A stretch of DNA of 64,000 bases from Streptomyces sp. NBRC 110028 (GTDB lineage: Bacteria > Actinomycetota > Actinomycetes > Streptomycetales > Streptomycetaceae), in assembly GCF_001417735.1 (NCBI RefSeq), contig NZ_BBUZ01000022.1, forward strand, positions 805,626-869,625, given 5' to 3'. Under the pieces are notes generated by a model that was not told where the DNA came from, did not search any database, and saw only the letters and a list, made by a program, of their open reading frames with translations. This document shows, one piece after another, positions 42,758 through 51,839 of this stretch. Position numbers and translations under genes: made by a program. Numbering within the stretch: the stretch's first letter is position 1; every line of letters begins with the position of its first letter.

Positions 42758-43675
42758 GTGAGTGCTGCGATGCGGAGCCGTACCCCAGACCGCCTGTGCG
42801 CCGAGGCGGTCGAACTCGCCCGCGAGGCGGCGGCGGAAGCGGCCCACCCGGGGACGGTCGGCGAGCACGTGGGCGCGATCGCCGAGGGCGACCGCGTCGT
42901 CACGCATTTCTTCGAGAGCGCCGAGGCGGGCTATCGCGGCTGGCGCTGGGCGGTCACCGTCACCCGTGCCTCCCGCGCGAAGATCGTCACCCTGGCCGAG
43001 ACCGTGCTGCTCCCCGGCCCCGACGCGCTGCTCGCGCCGGAGTGGGTGCCGTGGAGCGAGCGGCTGCGCCCCGGTGACATGGGCCCGGGCGATCTGCTCC
43101 CCACCGAGGCCGACGACCTGCGCCTGGAGCCCGGCTACTCGGGCGAGGACATCCCGCCGCCCAACTCCGCCGTCTCCGAGGAGATGCAGCAGCTCGCGGC
43201 GGTGGAGGAGGCCGATGTCACGGCCGGTCCGCCGTCCGCCCAGTCGGCCGTGCCCCGCACCGGCACCATCGCGGCCCTCGCCGAGGAACTGGGCATGCGC
43301 CGCGCCCGGGTGCTGTCCCGCTACGGGCTGCACGTCGCCGCCGACCGCTGGGACGAGGCGTACGGCGCCAAGTCCTCGATGGCGCAGGCGGCCCCCGGCA
43401 CGTGCGTGACCTGCGGCTTCCTGATGCCCCTCGCGGGCTCGCTGAAGCAGGCGTTCGGTGTGTGCGCCAATGAGTTCAGCCCGGCGGACGGCCGGGTCGT
43501 CTCCCTGGCGTACGGCTGCGGCGCCCACTCCGAGGCGGCCGTCATGCCCAAGCCCCCGCGCCCGGCCGCGCCGGTGGTCGACGAGACGGTCGTCGAACCG
43601 ATGCCCCTCCACCCGGACCGTACCGGCGGCTCCGTGGAGCCGGACGCCCCGGCGGAGGAGCTGGGCCACTCCTGA
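42758..43675 (+). CDS. DUF3027 domain protein
   Basis: This 305-residue protein belongs to an actinobacterial family of unknown function. The N-terminal half is mixed alpha/beta (YRGWRWAVTVTRASRAKIVTLAE). The C-terminal half has a probable metal-binding cluster: CVTCGF, FGVCANE and YGCGAHS. GTG at 42758 follows GGAAGAGAG at a suitable distance; a GTG at 42737 is an alternative. A zinc-bound regulatory or RNA-binding role is possible but only inferred. Confidence 0.88.
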   Translation: MSAAMRSRTPDRLCAEAVELAREAAAEAAHPGTVGEHVGAIAEGDRVVTHFFESAEAGYRGWRWAVTVTRASRAKIVTLAETVLLPGPDALLAPEWVPWSERLRPGDMGPGDLLPTEADDLRLEPGYSGEDIPPPNSAVSEEMQQLAAVEEADVTAGPPSAQSAVPRTGTIAALAEELGMRRARVLSRYGLHVAADRWDEAYGAKSSMAQAAPGTCVTCGFLMPLAGSLKQAFGVCANEFSPADGRVVSLAYGCGAHSEAAVMPKPPRPAAPVVDETVVEPMPLHPDRTGGSVEPDAPAEELGHS

Positions 43676-43880
43676 GCCCTCCCGGGACGACCTGCGCCCG
43701 CGCCGGTCGTCCCGTCGTGCCCGCCCCGCCTGCCCCGCCGCGTTGGCCATGTCCGCCGCGTTCGCCGCGTTCGCCGCGCTCGCCGTGGGAGGGCGGAACG
43801 CGTGCGTGCCCGCGATAGGGGTACGTTCGCGGTCTAGCAATGTGGAATGTGGGGGCACCCACAGGACCCGGAGGCGATAC

Positions 43881-46800
43881 GTGAGCAGCACGGCGATGGT
43901 GCGAGGCGCGACCGAGGACGTGGACCCCTTCGGGACCGCGCGGCTGCGGCGCGGCGTGCTGGACGCCTGGGCCGCGTCGCCCGCCCGCTTCCGGGAGGAC
44001 GCCAACGCGGAGGAGGACCTGGCGCTCGGCGGCCACCGGGACCGGCTGGTCGTGGAGCTGGCCCAGAACGCGGCCGACGCCGCCGCCCGCATCGGCGCCC
44101 CCGGGCGGTTGCGGCTGACGCTGCGCCCGGCGACCGACGGCGAACCGGCCGTGCTGGTCGCCGCCAACACCGGCGCCTCGCTGGACGCCGCCGGGGCCGA
44201 GTCGCTGTCCACGCTGCGCGCGTCCGCCAAGCGGGACGAGGACCCGGGGCGGGCCGTGGGCCGGTTCGGCGTCGGCTTCGCGGCGGTGCTCGCGGTGAGC
44301 GACGAGCCCGCCGTCGTGGGCCGTTCGGGCGGGGTGCGCTGGTCGCTGGCGGAGGCTCGCGAACTGGCCCACAAGGCGGCGCTGCGCAGCCCCGGCCTCG
44401 CCGACGAGCTGCGCCGCCGCGACGGTCACGTACCGCTGCTGCGGCTGCCGCTGCCCGCCGAGGGCTCCGCGCCCGAGGGGTACGACACGGTCGTGGTGCT
44501 GCCGCTGCGCGACGGCGCCGCGCTGGACGTGGCGGAGCGGCTGCTGGCGGCGGTGGACGACGCGCTGCTGCTGACCCTGCCGGGGCTGGCCGAGGTCGTG
44601 GTCGAGACGGCCGAGGGCGTACGGACGCTGCGGCGCCGCGAGGAGGGCCCCTACGCGGTCATCGAGGACGAGACCGCCGGGACGGGCAAGACGGGCCACA
44701 GCGACACAGCCGACACAGCCGACACAGCCGACACAGCCGACGCGGGCGATACAGGCGACGGGAGCGGCGCGGCCGGGGGCGCCAAGGACCGCCGTACGAC
44801 GCGCTGGCGCACCGAGCGCGCGAGCGGCCGGCTGGACCCGGAGCTGCTCGCCGACCGCCCGGTGGAGGAGCGGCTGCGCCCGGTGTGGTCGGTGACCTGG
44901 GCGGTGCCGGTGGATGCCGAGGGCGCGCCGGTGCGGCCCGCGACGGCGCCGGTCGTGCACGCGCCGACGCCGACCGACGAGCCGCTGGGGCTGCCCGCGC
45001 TGCTGATCGCCTCGTTCCCGCTGGAGCCGACCCGCCGTCACACCGCGCCCGGCCCGCTCACCGCATTCCTGGTGGAGCGGGCGGCCGAGGCGTACGCGAC
45101 GCTGCTGCGCGACTGGCATCCGGTGGGGACGGGCACGATCGGCCTGGTCCCGGGCCCGCTGGGCAAGGGCGAGCTGGACGGGGAGCTGCGGGCGCGGGTG
45201 CTGGAGCGGCTGCCGCGGGTGCCGTTCCTGCCGAGCGCGGCCGCGCCGGACACGCTCGAACCGGAGGCGGCGGCGCCGGACGCGGACGCGGGCCTCGGCC
45301 GGGACGCCGCGATCCTCGCGCGCGGCACCTTCGAGGGCGAGCCGTACGCGCTGCGCCCCCGGGACGCGGAGATCGTGGAGGGTGCGGGCGCGGAGACCGT
45401 GGAGGTGCTGGCCGAGCTGTTCCCGACGCTGCTGCCCGCCGGGCTCGAGCGGCGGCAGGAGCTGCGGGTGCTGGACGTGCCCCGGGTGCCGCTGGGCGAG
45501 GTGATCGACCGGCTGGCGGGCGTCGAGCGCGCCCCGGTCTGGTGGCGGCGGCTGTACGACGCGCTGGCCGGTACGGACCCGGACCGGTTGAGCGGGCTGC
45601 CGGTGCCGCTGGCGGACGGCCGGACGACGATCGGGCCCCGGCAGGTGCTGCTGCCGCTGCCGGGAGACGTAGACGGAGGGGACGGAGGGGACGGCGGGAC
45701 CGGCACGGAAGGCGGCGGGGGAGAGGGCGGTGAGACCGGCGAGGGCTCGGCGGGCGAGACCCACCGCACCCTGGCCCGCCTCGGCCTGAAGGTCGCACAT
45801 CCGGAGGCCGCGCATCCGCTGCTGGAGAAGCTGGGTGCGACCCCCGCCACCCCGCGCGCGGTGCTGACCACCCCGCAGGTGCGGGCGGCCGTGGCGCATT
45901 CGCTGGAGGCGGAGGACGCTTACGACCCGTATCCGGAGGAGGGCGCGGGGCTCGGTGCCGCGCTGGACCCGGACACCCTGGCCGACACGGTGCTCGGCCT
46001 CGTCCAGCAGGCCCGGCTGGCGCCCGGCGACGAGCCGTGGCTGGCCGCGCTCGCGCTGCCGGACGAGGATGGCGAGCTGGCGCCCGCCGGTGAGCTGGTC
46101 TTCCCCGGCGGCGCCTTCGAACAGGTGATGCGAGAGGGCGAGCTGGCCGCGTGCGACGCGGACCTCGCCGAGCGCTGGGGCGAGGAGCCGCTGGCCGCGG
46201 TCGGCGTGCTGGCCGGTTTCACCCTGGTCCGGGCGACCGACGTGGTGCTGGACCCGGACGAACTGGAACCGCGCGAGGGTGACTTCGCCGAGCCGGACGA
46301 CGTCGGCGTGCTGGACGCCGTGGACGTGTGGTGCGAGGACGCGCTGGACCGGCTGCCGGAGACCCCGGTGCCGCCGGTGGCCACCGAGATCGTCGCCGTG
46401 CGCGACCTGGACCTGGTGGACGACGACGCCTGGCCGCGCGCCCTGGCGATGCTCGCCCAGCCGCCGCTGCGCGATGCCTTGACCGCGCCGGTGCGCGTGC
46501 TGCTGCCGGACGGCACGACGGAGTCGGTGCGCTCGTACACCGCGTGGTGGCTGCGTGGCCACCCGGTGCTGGACGGCCGCCGCCCCGCCGGGCTGCGCGC
46601 GGCCGGCGGCGATCCGCTGCTGGCCGGGCTGTACGAGGCGGTGGACGCGGCCGGGTTCGAGGACGAGCAGGTGCTGCGGGCGCTCGGCGTGCGGACCTCC
46701 GTGGCGGCGCTGCTGGACGAGCCGGGCGGCGCGGCCGAGCTGCTGGCCCGGCTGGCCGACCCGGACCGCCCGGTGACCCCGGCCCAGCTGCACGCGCTCT

Positions 46801-47321
46801 ACGGCCTGCTGGCGGACCTCGACCCCGAGCAGGTGACCCTGCCGGACGAGCTGCGCGCCGTGGTGGACGGCGAGCCGCGGGTGGTCGACGCGGACGGGGT
46901 GCTGGTCGCCGACGCGCCGGACCTGATGTCGCTGGCCGAGGCGGACGGCCGTGCCCTGCTGCCGGTGCGCCCGGCGCGGGCGGCGGAGCTGGCGGAGCTG
47001 TTCCAGGTGCGGCTGCTGAGCGAGGCGTACCCGGCCCCGGTGACCTCGCGGGGCGAGACGCACGACGTCCCGGCGGCGGTCCGGGAGCTGCTTCCGGACG
47101 CGCCGCTGTCGTACGTCGAGCACGAGGAGCTGCTGATCGAGGGCGGTACCGAGCTGGACTGGCGCTATGTGAACGGCACCCTGCACGCCTCGACGGTGGA
47201 GGGCGTGGCGGCGGGCCTGTCCTGGGCGGCGGGCCACTGGGCCCGCCGCTTCGAGGTGGCGGCCCTCCTGGAGGACCTCACCCGCACCGAGGAACTGGCC
47301 CGGGCCCGCTGGTTCGACTAG
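43881..47321 (+). CDS. Very large Hsp90-fold (sacsin N-terminal-like) ATPase
   Basis: This 1146-residue protein has a GHKL/Hsp90-type ATP site at its N-terminus: VVELAQNAADAAARI (N-box Asn), VLVAANTGASLDAAG (D/N-G box variant) and VGRFGVGFAAVLA (glycine lid). Beyond about residue 300 it resembles sacsin-type bacterial proteins and lacks known enzyme motifs. GTG at 43881 follows GGAGG at 43870. A DTADTAD linker near residue 280 comes from 9-bp repeats. The TAG stop lies in the terminal CTAG of repeat element copy 2. A chaperone role is inferred from the fold only. Confidence 0.88.
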   Translation: MSSTAMVRGATEDVDPFGTARLRRGVLDAWAASPARFREDANAEEDLALGGHRDRLVVELAQNAADAAARIGAPGRLRLTLRPATDGEPAVLVAANTGASLDAAGAESLSTLRASAKRDEDPGRAVGRFGVGFAAVLAVSDEPAVVGRSGGVRWSLAEARELAHKAALRSPGLADELRRRDGHVPLLRLPLPAEGSAPEGYDTVVVLPLRDGAALDVAERLLAAVDDALLLTLPGLAEVVVETAEGVRTLRRREEGPYAVIEDETAGTGKTGHSDTADTADTADTADAGDTGDGSGAAGGAKDRRTTRWRTERASGRLDPELLADRPVEERLRPVWSVTWAVPVDAEGAPVRPATAPVVHAPTPTDEPLGLPALLIASFPLEPTRRHTAPGPLTAFLVERAAEAYATLLRDWHPVGTGTIGLVPGPLGKGELDGELRARVLERLPRVPFLPSAAAPDTLEPEAAAPDADAGLGRDAAILARGTFEGEPYALRPRDAEIVEGAGAETVEVLAELFPTLLPAGLERRQELRVLDVPRVPLGEVIDRLAGVERAPVWWRRLYDALAGTDPDRLSGLPVPLADGRTTIGPRQVLLPLPGDVDGGDGGDGGTGTEGGGGEGGETGEGSAGETHRTLARLGLKVAHPEAAHPLLEKLGATPATPRAVLTTPQVRAAVAHSLEAEDAYDPYPEEGAGLGAALDPDTLADTVLGLVQQARLAPGDEPWLAALALPDEDGELAPAGELVFPGGAFEQVMREGELAACDADLAERWGEEPLAAVGVLAGFTLVRATDVVLDPDELEPREGDFAEPDDVGVLDAVDVWCEDALDRLPETPVPPVATEIVAVRDLDLVDDDAWPRALAMLAQPPLRDALTAPVRVLLPDGTTESVRSYTAWWLRGHPVLDGRRPAGLRAAGGDPLLAGLYEAVDAAGFEDEQVLRALGVRTSVAALLDEPGGAAELLARLADPDRPVTPAQLHALYGLLADLDPEQVTLPDELRAVVDGEPRVVDADGVLVADAPDLMSLAEADGRALLPVRPARAAELAELFQVRLLSEAYPAPVTSRGETHDVPAAVRELLPDAPLSYVEHEELLIEGGTELDWRYVNGTLHASTVEGVAAGLSWAAGHWARRFEVAALLEDLTRTEELARARWFD
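44702..44742 (+). repeat. 9-bp coding repeat (DTA) in the large ATPase
   Basis: GACACAGCC repeats four to five times, encoding DTADTADTA in an apparent linker after the ATPase domain. Confidence 0.92.
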
Positions 47322-47484
47322 TGCCGCGTCAGCCAAGGTTTGCCCGGTAGCGAGGCGTCCTGGTGCGGTCAGATGCAAGGCGCCGGATCGGCCTCGTAGT
47401 GGGCCTACTCGGTCGATTCGGCAACGCCGCAGGTGGCCGTGCCAGGGCGGCGAGCGGGGTGAACCTTGGCTGACGCGGCACTAG
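47318..47484. mobile_element. 167-bp MITE-like element, copy 2 (inverted)
   Basis: This copy is the reverse complement of 1301-1467 with 166 of 167 bases identical. Its 23-bp ends are perfect inverted repeats that begin and end with CTAG. The left CTAG (47318-47321) contains the TAG stop of the large ATPase gene. It lies 31 bp from the end of the convergent methyltransferase gene and encodes nothing. Confidence 0.88.
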
Positions 47485-47514
47485 GGAAGATTTCGTCCGG
47501 GCACGAATCCAGGG

Positions 47515-48342
47515 CTACGGCTTGCGGGCCACGCCCGCGTAGATCCACAGGTCCAGGGCCTCCGCCGAGGTCCTGGCCTCTTCGCTCTCGGGGCGCCACC
47601 GGTGCGGCATGACCACGCCGGGTTCGATCAGCTCCAGGCCGTCGAAGAACGACTGGATCTCCTCGTGGGTGCGGCCCTGGACGTGGATGCCGCTGGCCCG
47701 GTAGAGCCGGGTGACCGCTTCGGAGACCTCGTTACGGGGGTCGAGCGCGCCGTGGGAGAGGACCAGATAGCTGCCGGGCGCCAGGGGCTCGATCAGCTGC
47801 CGCACGATGTCGTGCGGTTTCTGCTCGTTCGCGATGAAGTGCAGCACCGCGTTGAGCGACAGCGCGACCGGTTTGCTCAGGTCGAGCGTGGCGTGCAGCT
47901 CGTCGGCGGCCAGGATGGCACGCGGGTCGGTGATGTCGGCGTGCATGTAGGCGGTGCGGCCCTCGGCGGAGGAGAACAGCAGGGCCTGGGCGTAGGCCAG
48001 CACGATGGGATCGTTGTCCGCGTAGAGGATCCGCGCGTCCGGGGCGGCCTTCTGGGCTATCTGGTGCAGGTTGGGCTCGGTGGGGATGCCGGTGCCGATG
48101 TCGAGGAACTGCCGGATGCCCGCCTCGGTGGCGAGCCAGCGGGTGGCCCGGTGCATGAAGGACCGGTTGGCGCGGGTCCACGGTTTGACGTCGGGCCAGA
48201 CGGCCTCGACCTGCCGGGCGGCCTCGGTGTCGACCTCGTAGTGGGTCTTGCCGCCCAGGAAGTAGTCGTACATGCGCGCCGAGTGCGGCTTGCTGGTGTC
48301 GATTTCGTCGCTGCGAAAACGGTGGCCGGTCATACCGCGCAT
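47515..48342 (-). CDS. SAM-dependent methyltransferase (DUF574 family)
   Basis: This 275-residue protein is of the Streptomyces DUF574/Methyltransf_19 group: RMYDYFLGGKTHYEVD near residues 23-38, the SAM motif FLDIGTGIPTEPNLHQ, and the post-motif VLYADNDPIVL-type segment (ILYADNDPIVLAYA). ATG at 48342 gives MRGMTGHRF; ATG at 48333 is equally possible. The substrate is unknown; this group is highly expanded in Streptomyces. Confidence 0.92.
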   Translation of the reverse strand: MRGMTGHRFRSDEIDTSKPHSARMYDYFLGGKTHYEVDTEAARQVEAVWPDVKPWTRANRSFMHRATRWLATEAGIRQFLDIGTGIPTEPNLHQIAQKAAPDARILYADNDPIVLAYAQALLFSSAEGRTAYMHADITDPRAILAADELHATLDLSKPVALSLNAVLHFIANEQKPHDIVRQLIEPLAPGSYLVLSHGALDPRNEVSEAVTRLYRASGIHVQGRTHEEIQSFFDGLELIEPGVVMPHRWRPESEEARTSAEALDLWIYAGVARKP

Positions 48343-48529
48343 GTTACTGATCGGTTGACCAGAAGAGGTGACGTCCCATCAAAAACGGGCCGATGTGAAG
48401 CTCCGGTGATGTTGTGAAAGGCCGGTGAAAATCGTACAGTTGCGCAACACTCGGCTCCGAGTTCGCGTCGGCGTCCATCTCGACGCAGGTCAACGCACCG
48501 GAGCCGTCTTCATCTTGTGGGGGATGCAG

Positions 48530-49288
48530 ATGCGCAAGCGCATGACCTGTGCCGTGCTCGCCACCGCGACCGCGGCGGCTCTCGGGGGGCTCGCCGTTCC
48601 GGCGGCGCACGCGGACGGTTCCGGCGACACGGAGGTCACCAAGGTGGCCGTGGGCAACGCCGTCCTCGGTACCTCGGGCGCCAAGACCTTCACCGTCTCG
48701 GTGACGGCGAAGGACGACTCGGGCATCCAGGGTGCCGATGTGTACCTGGACGGCCCGTCGTACGGGTACGCGACCCCGACCGGCGCCGTGAAGTGCGCCG
48801 CGGCGGCCGACGACCCGACCACCTCGACCTGCGAGGCGACCTTCACCCTGGACCCGCGGGTCGACTTCGTCGACAACAGCGTCGCGGGCCGGTGGTACGC
48901 CAATGTCTGGATCGACGCCAAGGACGGCGACTACCTGAGCGCCGACAAGGCCGGGTCCTTCGCCGTGCGGCGCGCCGCGAAGCTGACCGCCGACGCCGCG
49001 CCGGAGCCGGTCGGGAAGGGCGAGACGATCACGATCACCGGCGCCCTGACCCGGGCCAACTGGGAGACCGGCACGTTCGCGGGCTACACCGTCCAGCCGG
49101 TGACGCTTGAGTTCCGGAAGGCGGACAGCTCCGCCTACACCGCCGTCAAGACGGTGACCTCCGGCAGCCGGGGCGCGCTCAAGACCACCGTGAAGGCGGC
49201 CCAGGACGGCTGGTTCCGCTGGAACTTCGCGGGCACCGGCACGACCCCGCCGGTCAAGGCGGGCGGCGACTACGTGGATGTGAGGTAA
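48530..49288 (+). CDS. Secreted beta-sandwich protein
   Basis: This 252-residue protein has a Sec signal peptide (MRKRMTCAVLATATAAALGG, cleavage after AHA near residue 31) and no anchor, so it is exported. The mature part reads as two immunoglobulin-like beta domains (TKVAVGNAVLGTSGAKTFTVSV; KGETITITGALTR). Acidic DDSGIQGADVY-type turns could bind calcium. ATG at 48530 has GGGGG upstream, better than ATG at 48524. No catalytic motif is seen; function unknown. Confidence 0.82.
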   Translation: MRKRMTCAVLATATAAALGGLAVPAAHADGSGDTEVTKVAVGNAVLGTSGAKTFTVSVTAKDDSGIQGADVYLDGPSYGYATPTGAVKCAAAADDPTTSTCEATFTLDPRVDFVDNSVAGRWYANVWIDAKDGDYLSADKAGSFAVRRAAKLTADAAPEPVGKGETITITGALTRANWETGTFAGYTVQPVTLEFRKADSSAYTAVKTVTSGSRGALKTTVKAAQDGWFRWNFAGTGTTPPVKAGGDYVDVR

Positions 49289-49316
49289 CACACGGCATGA
49301 CGGCGCGGGGCGCGGT

Positions 49317-49574
49317 TCAGCCGGTGTCGCTCTCCGGGGAGCGCCGGATGGCCGCGTCCCGCGCCCGTACGTACCAGATGCCCAGCAGCCCGAGCCCGCC
49401 GCCGGTCAGGCAGGTCCACAGCCACCACAGATGGCCGTGGTCGGCGTACCAGCCGTAGAACGGGAGTTGGGCGAGGAAGAGGACGAACCACACGATGGTG
49501 CCGCCGGTGATGGTGGCGACGACGTTGCCTTCCAGGGGTGCAGGCGCTTCGTGCCGGGGTGTCCACTTCGTCAT
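49317..49574 (-). CDS. DUF2530 small membrane protein
   Basis: This 85-residue protein has two membrane helices (TIVWFVLFLAQLPFYGW and LWWLWTCLTGGGLGLLGIWYV, quoted as regions) and fits the actinobacterial DUF2530 family, which usually lies beside an NCS2 permease, as here. It is divergent from that permease across a 190-bp spacer. Function unknown; an accessory role to the permease is inferred from neighbourhood only. Confidence 0.83.
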   Translation of the reverse strand: MTKWTPRHEAPAPLEGNVVATITGGTIVWFVLFLAQLPFYGWYADHGHLWWLWTCLTGGGLGLLGIWYVRARDAAIRRSPESDTG

Positions 49575-49765
49575 GGGTCCAGCTTACGGGGGTGCTGGTC
49601 GGGGCCTCGGCGGCGCGGTGGGCGTGGGAGGGCCGGGGCGCGGCACGCGGTTTGGCGATCCGCGATTTATATATTCATACTGAACCGTTCTGGGTCCGGG
49701 TGGAATGTCCTGTGCGATCCTCCAAGAGGCCCGCTTCACGAGTTCACCACCACTGGGGTCCGTCC

Positions 49766-51241
49766 ATGTCTCCCTCGGCCAGCGAGCCGGTCGATGCCGC
49801 ACAGCAGGCACCGACACCGCCCATGAACCACCCGCCCTTCCTCGACAGGTTCTTCAAGATCAGCGAGCGCGGTTCCTCCCCGTCCCGGGAGATCCGCGGC
49901 GGTCTGGCCACGTTCTTTGCGATGGCGTACATCATCGTGCTGAACCCGATCATCCTCGGATCGGGTCAGGACATGTACGGCCACCATCTGGACAACGGCC
50001 AGCTGGTCACCTCGACCGCCCTGATGGCGGGCCTGACCACGCTGCTCATGGGCGTCATCGGCAACGTCCCGATCGCCCTCGCCGCCGGCCTCGGTATCAA
50101 CGCGGTCGTCTCGCTCCAGCTCGCGCCCAAGATGAGCTGGCCGGACGCGATGGGCATGGTGGTCCTCGCCGGTGTGGTGCTGATGGTCCTGGTCGCCTCC
50201 GGGCTGCGGCAGCGGGTGATGGACGCGATCCCCGGCGGGCTGCGGCGCGCGATCGCGATCGGCATCGGCCTGTTCATCGCCCTGATCGGCCTGGTCGACT
50301 CCGGCTTCGTCACCCGTAACCCGGACGCGGCGCACACCACCGTTCCGCTGGGCCTCGGCATCGAGGGCAAGCTCCAGGGCTGGCCCGTGCTGATCTTCGT
50401 GGCCGGTCTCGCGCTCACGTTCGTCCTGGTCGTCCGCAAGACCCGGGGCGCGATCCTCATCGGCATCGTGGTCATGACGCTGGCCGCGATCGCGATCAAC
50501 GCCGTCACCTCCACTCCGGACGCGAACTGGGGTCTGACCGTGCCCGACGTGCCGGACACCCTGGTGGCGACCCCGGACTTCGGGCTCGTGGGCCAGATCA
50601 GCCTCTTCGGCGGATTCCACAAGGTCGGCGTCCTCACCGGCTGCCTCTTCGTCTTCACCGTCCTGCTGTCCGGCTTCTTCGACGCGATGGGGACGATCAT
50701 CGGTGTCGGCGAGGAGGCCGGGCTGACGGACGAGCGCGGCCAGCTGCCCGGGATGGGCCGGATCCTGATGGTGGACGGCGTCGCGGTCGCGGGCGGAGGC
50801 TTCGGCTCGGCCTCCGCGAACACCTGCTTCGTGGAGTCCACGGCGGGTGTCGGGGAGGGCGCGCGCACCGGCCTCGCCAACGTGGTGACCGGCGGTCTCT
50901 TCCTGCTCGCGCTGGTCTTCACCCCGCTCGCGAAGGTCGTCCCGTCGCAGGCCGCGACCCCCGCGCTGGTGGTCGTCGGCTTCATGATCATGGCGGCGAA
51001 CGTCAAGGAGATCGACTGGAGCGACGCCACGATCGCGGTCCCGGCCTTCCTGACCATGATCTCGATGCCGTTCACCTACAGCATCACCAACGGCATCGGC
51101 CTCGGCGTGCTGTCGTACCTGCTGCTGCGTGTCGCGACCCGGCGGGTCCGGGACATCCCGTGGCTGCTGGCCGCCGTGGGGCTGTGCTTCCTGGTCTACT
51201 TCCTGCTCCACCCGATCGAGCAGGCGCTCGGCGTCGTGTGA
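49766..51241 (+). CDS. NCS2-family purine permease (hypoxanthine/guanine/adenine type)
   Basis: This 491-residue transporter has about 12-14 helices and the AzgA-like signatures: EIRGGLATFFAMAYIIVLNP near the start, VPIALAAGLGINAVVS, GFFDAMGTIIGVGEEAG, FGSASANTCFVESTAGVGEGARTGL in the substrate site and ITNGIGLGVLSY. ATG at 49766 is chosen after the AT-rich leader. TATATT at 49670 (within TTTATATATTCATAC) is the likely promoter -10 in the divergent spacer. The precise base cannot be fixed from sequence. Confidence 0.93.
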   Translation: MSPSASEPVDAAQQAPTPPMNHPPFLDRFFKISERGSSPSREIRGGLATFFAMAYIIVLNPIILGSGQDMYGHHLDNGQLVTSTALMAGLTTLLMGVIGNVPIALAAGLGINAVVSLQLAPKMSWPDAMGMVVLAGVVLMVLVASGLRQRVMDAIPGGLRRAIAIGIGLFIALIGLVDSGFVTRNPDAAHTTVPLGLGIEGKLQGWPVLIFVAGLALTFVLVVRKTRGAILIGIVVMTLAAIAINAVTSTPDANWGLTVPDVPDTLVATPDFGLVGQISLFGGFHKVGVLTGCLFVFTVLLSGFFDAMGTIIGVGEEAGLTDERGQLPGMGRILMVDGVAVAGGGFGSASANTCFVESTAGVGEGARTGLANVVTGGLFLLALVFTPLAKVVPSQAATPALVVVGFMIMAANVKEIDWSDATIAVPAFLTMISMPFTYSITNGIGLGVLSYLLLRVATRRVRDIPWLLAAVGLCFLVYFLLHPIEQALGVV

Positions 51242-51309
51242 TCCGGTGTGCCGGTGCCCTGGCTCACTCGTATGGGTGAGTGAGCGAGGACACCTGTATC
51301 GAGGTTTTT

Positions 51310-51324
51310 ATTAGGCGAGGTAAT
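51310..51324. promoter_or_regulatory. Candidate MarR operator
   Basis: ATTA-GGCGAGG-TAAT is an inverted repeat that ends 5 bp before the marR-type gene and overlaps its ribosome site. Such placement suits autoregulation. The surrounding TTTTTATTAGG is A/T-rich and probably includes the -10. Confidence 0.5.
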
Positions 51325-51329
51325 GAGTT

Positions 51330-51809
51330 ATGCTAAAGACCATGCCGGATCCGTCCCGTCTGCCGTCGTCCACGACGGAGGCGCCCCTCGATGACGCGGC
51401 CGCGGTGAGCGCTCTGCGGTCAGCAGTGATGCGCTTGTCGCGACGGCTGAAGCATCAGCGCGTCGACGAGTCGCTGAGCCCCACGGAGATGTCGGTGCTG
51501 GGCATCCTCGCCGGGTGCGGCTCCGCCACCCCCGGCGAGCTGGCCCGCAAGGAGCACGTCCAGCCGCCGTCGATGACCCGCATCGTGGCCCTGCTGGAGG
51601 CCAAGGGACTGGTCAGGCTGGAGCCGCACCAGGAGGACCGGCGGCAGAAGGTCGTGTCGCCGACCGAGCGGGCCGAGGTCATGCTCGGAGAGAGCCGGCG
51701 CAAGCGCAACGCCTGGCTGAGCGAACTGGTCGGGCAGCTGTCCGAGGACGAGTGGGAGAGGCTGCGCGCCGCCGCGCCCGTCCTGGAGAAGCTCGCGCAC
51801 ATGGAGTGA
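51330..51809 (+). CDS. MarR-family transcriptional regulator
   Basis: This 159-residue winged-helix regulator has SPTEMSVLGILAGCGSATPGELARKEHVQPPSMTRIV as its HTH region (about 50-88) and the wing VRLEPHQEDRRQKVVSPTERA with the conserved DRR. ATG at 51330 follows GGCGAGG at 9 bases; ATG at 51342 is an alternative. It is 30 bp upstream of an MFS gene, which it probably controls in response to a small ligand. Confidence 0.94.
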   Translation: MLKTMPDPSRLPSSTTEAPLDDAAAVSALRSAVMRLSRRLKHQRVDESLSPTEMSVLGILAGCGSATPGELARKEHVQPPSMTRIVALLEAKGLVRLEPHQEDRRQKVVSPTERAEVMLGESRRKRNAWLSELVGQLSEDEWERLRAAAPVLEKLAHME

Positions 51810-51839
51810 GACAACCGAGCAGCCAGGAGGCGAACGAGC

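Noticed and set aside
43542..47378. 1278-codon minus-strand frame opposite the large ATPase
   Set aside because: Antisense of a real gene with good start and ATP motifs; starts inside the repeat element.
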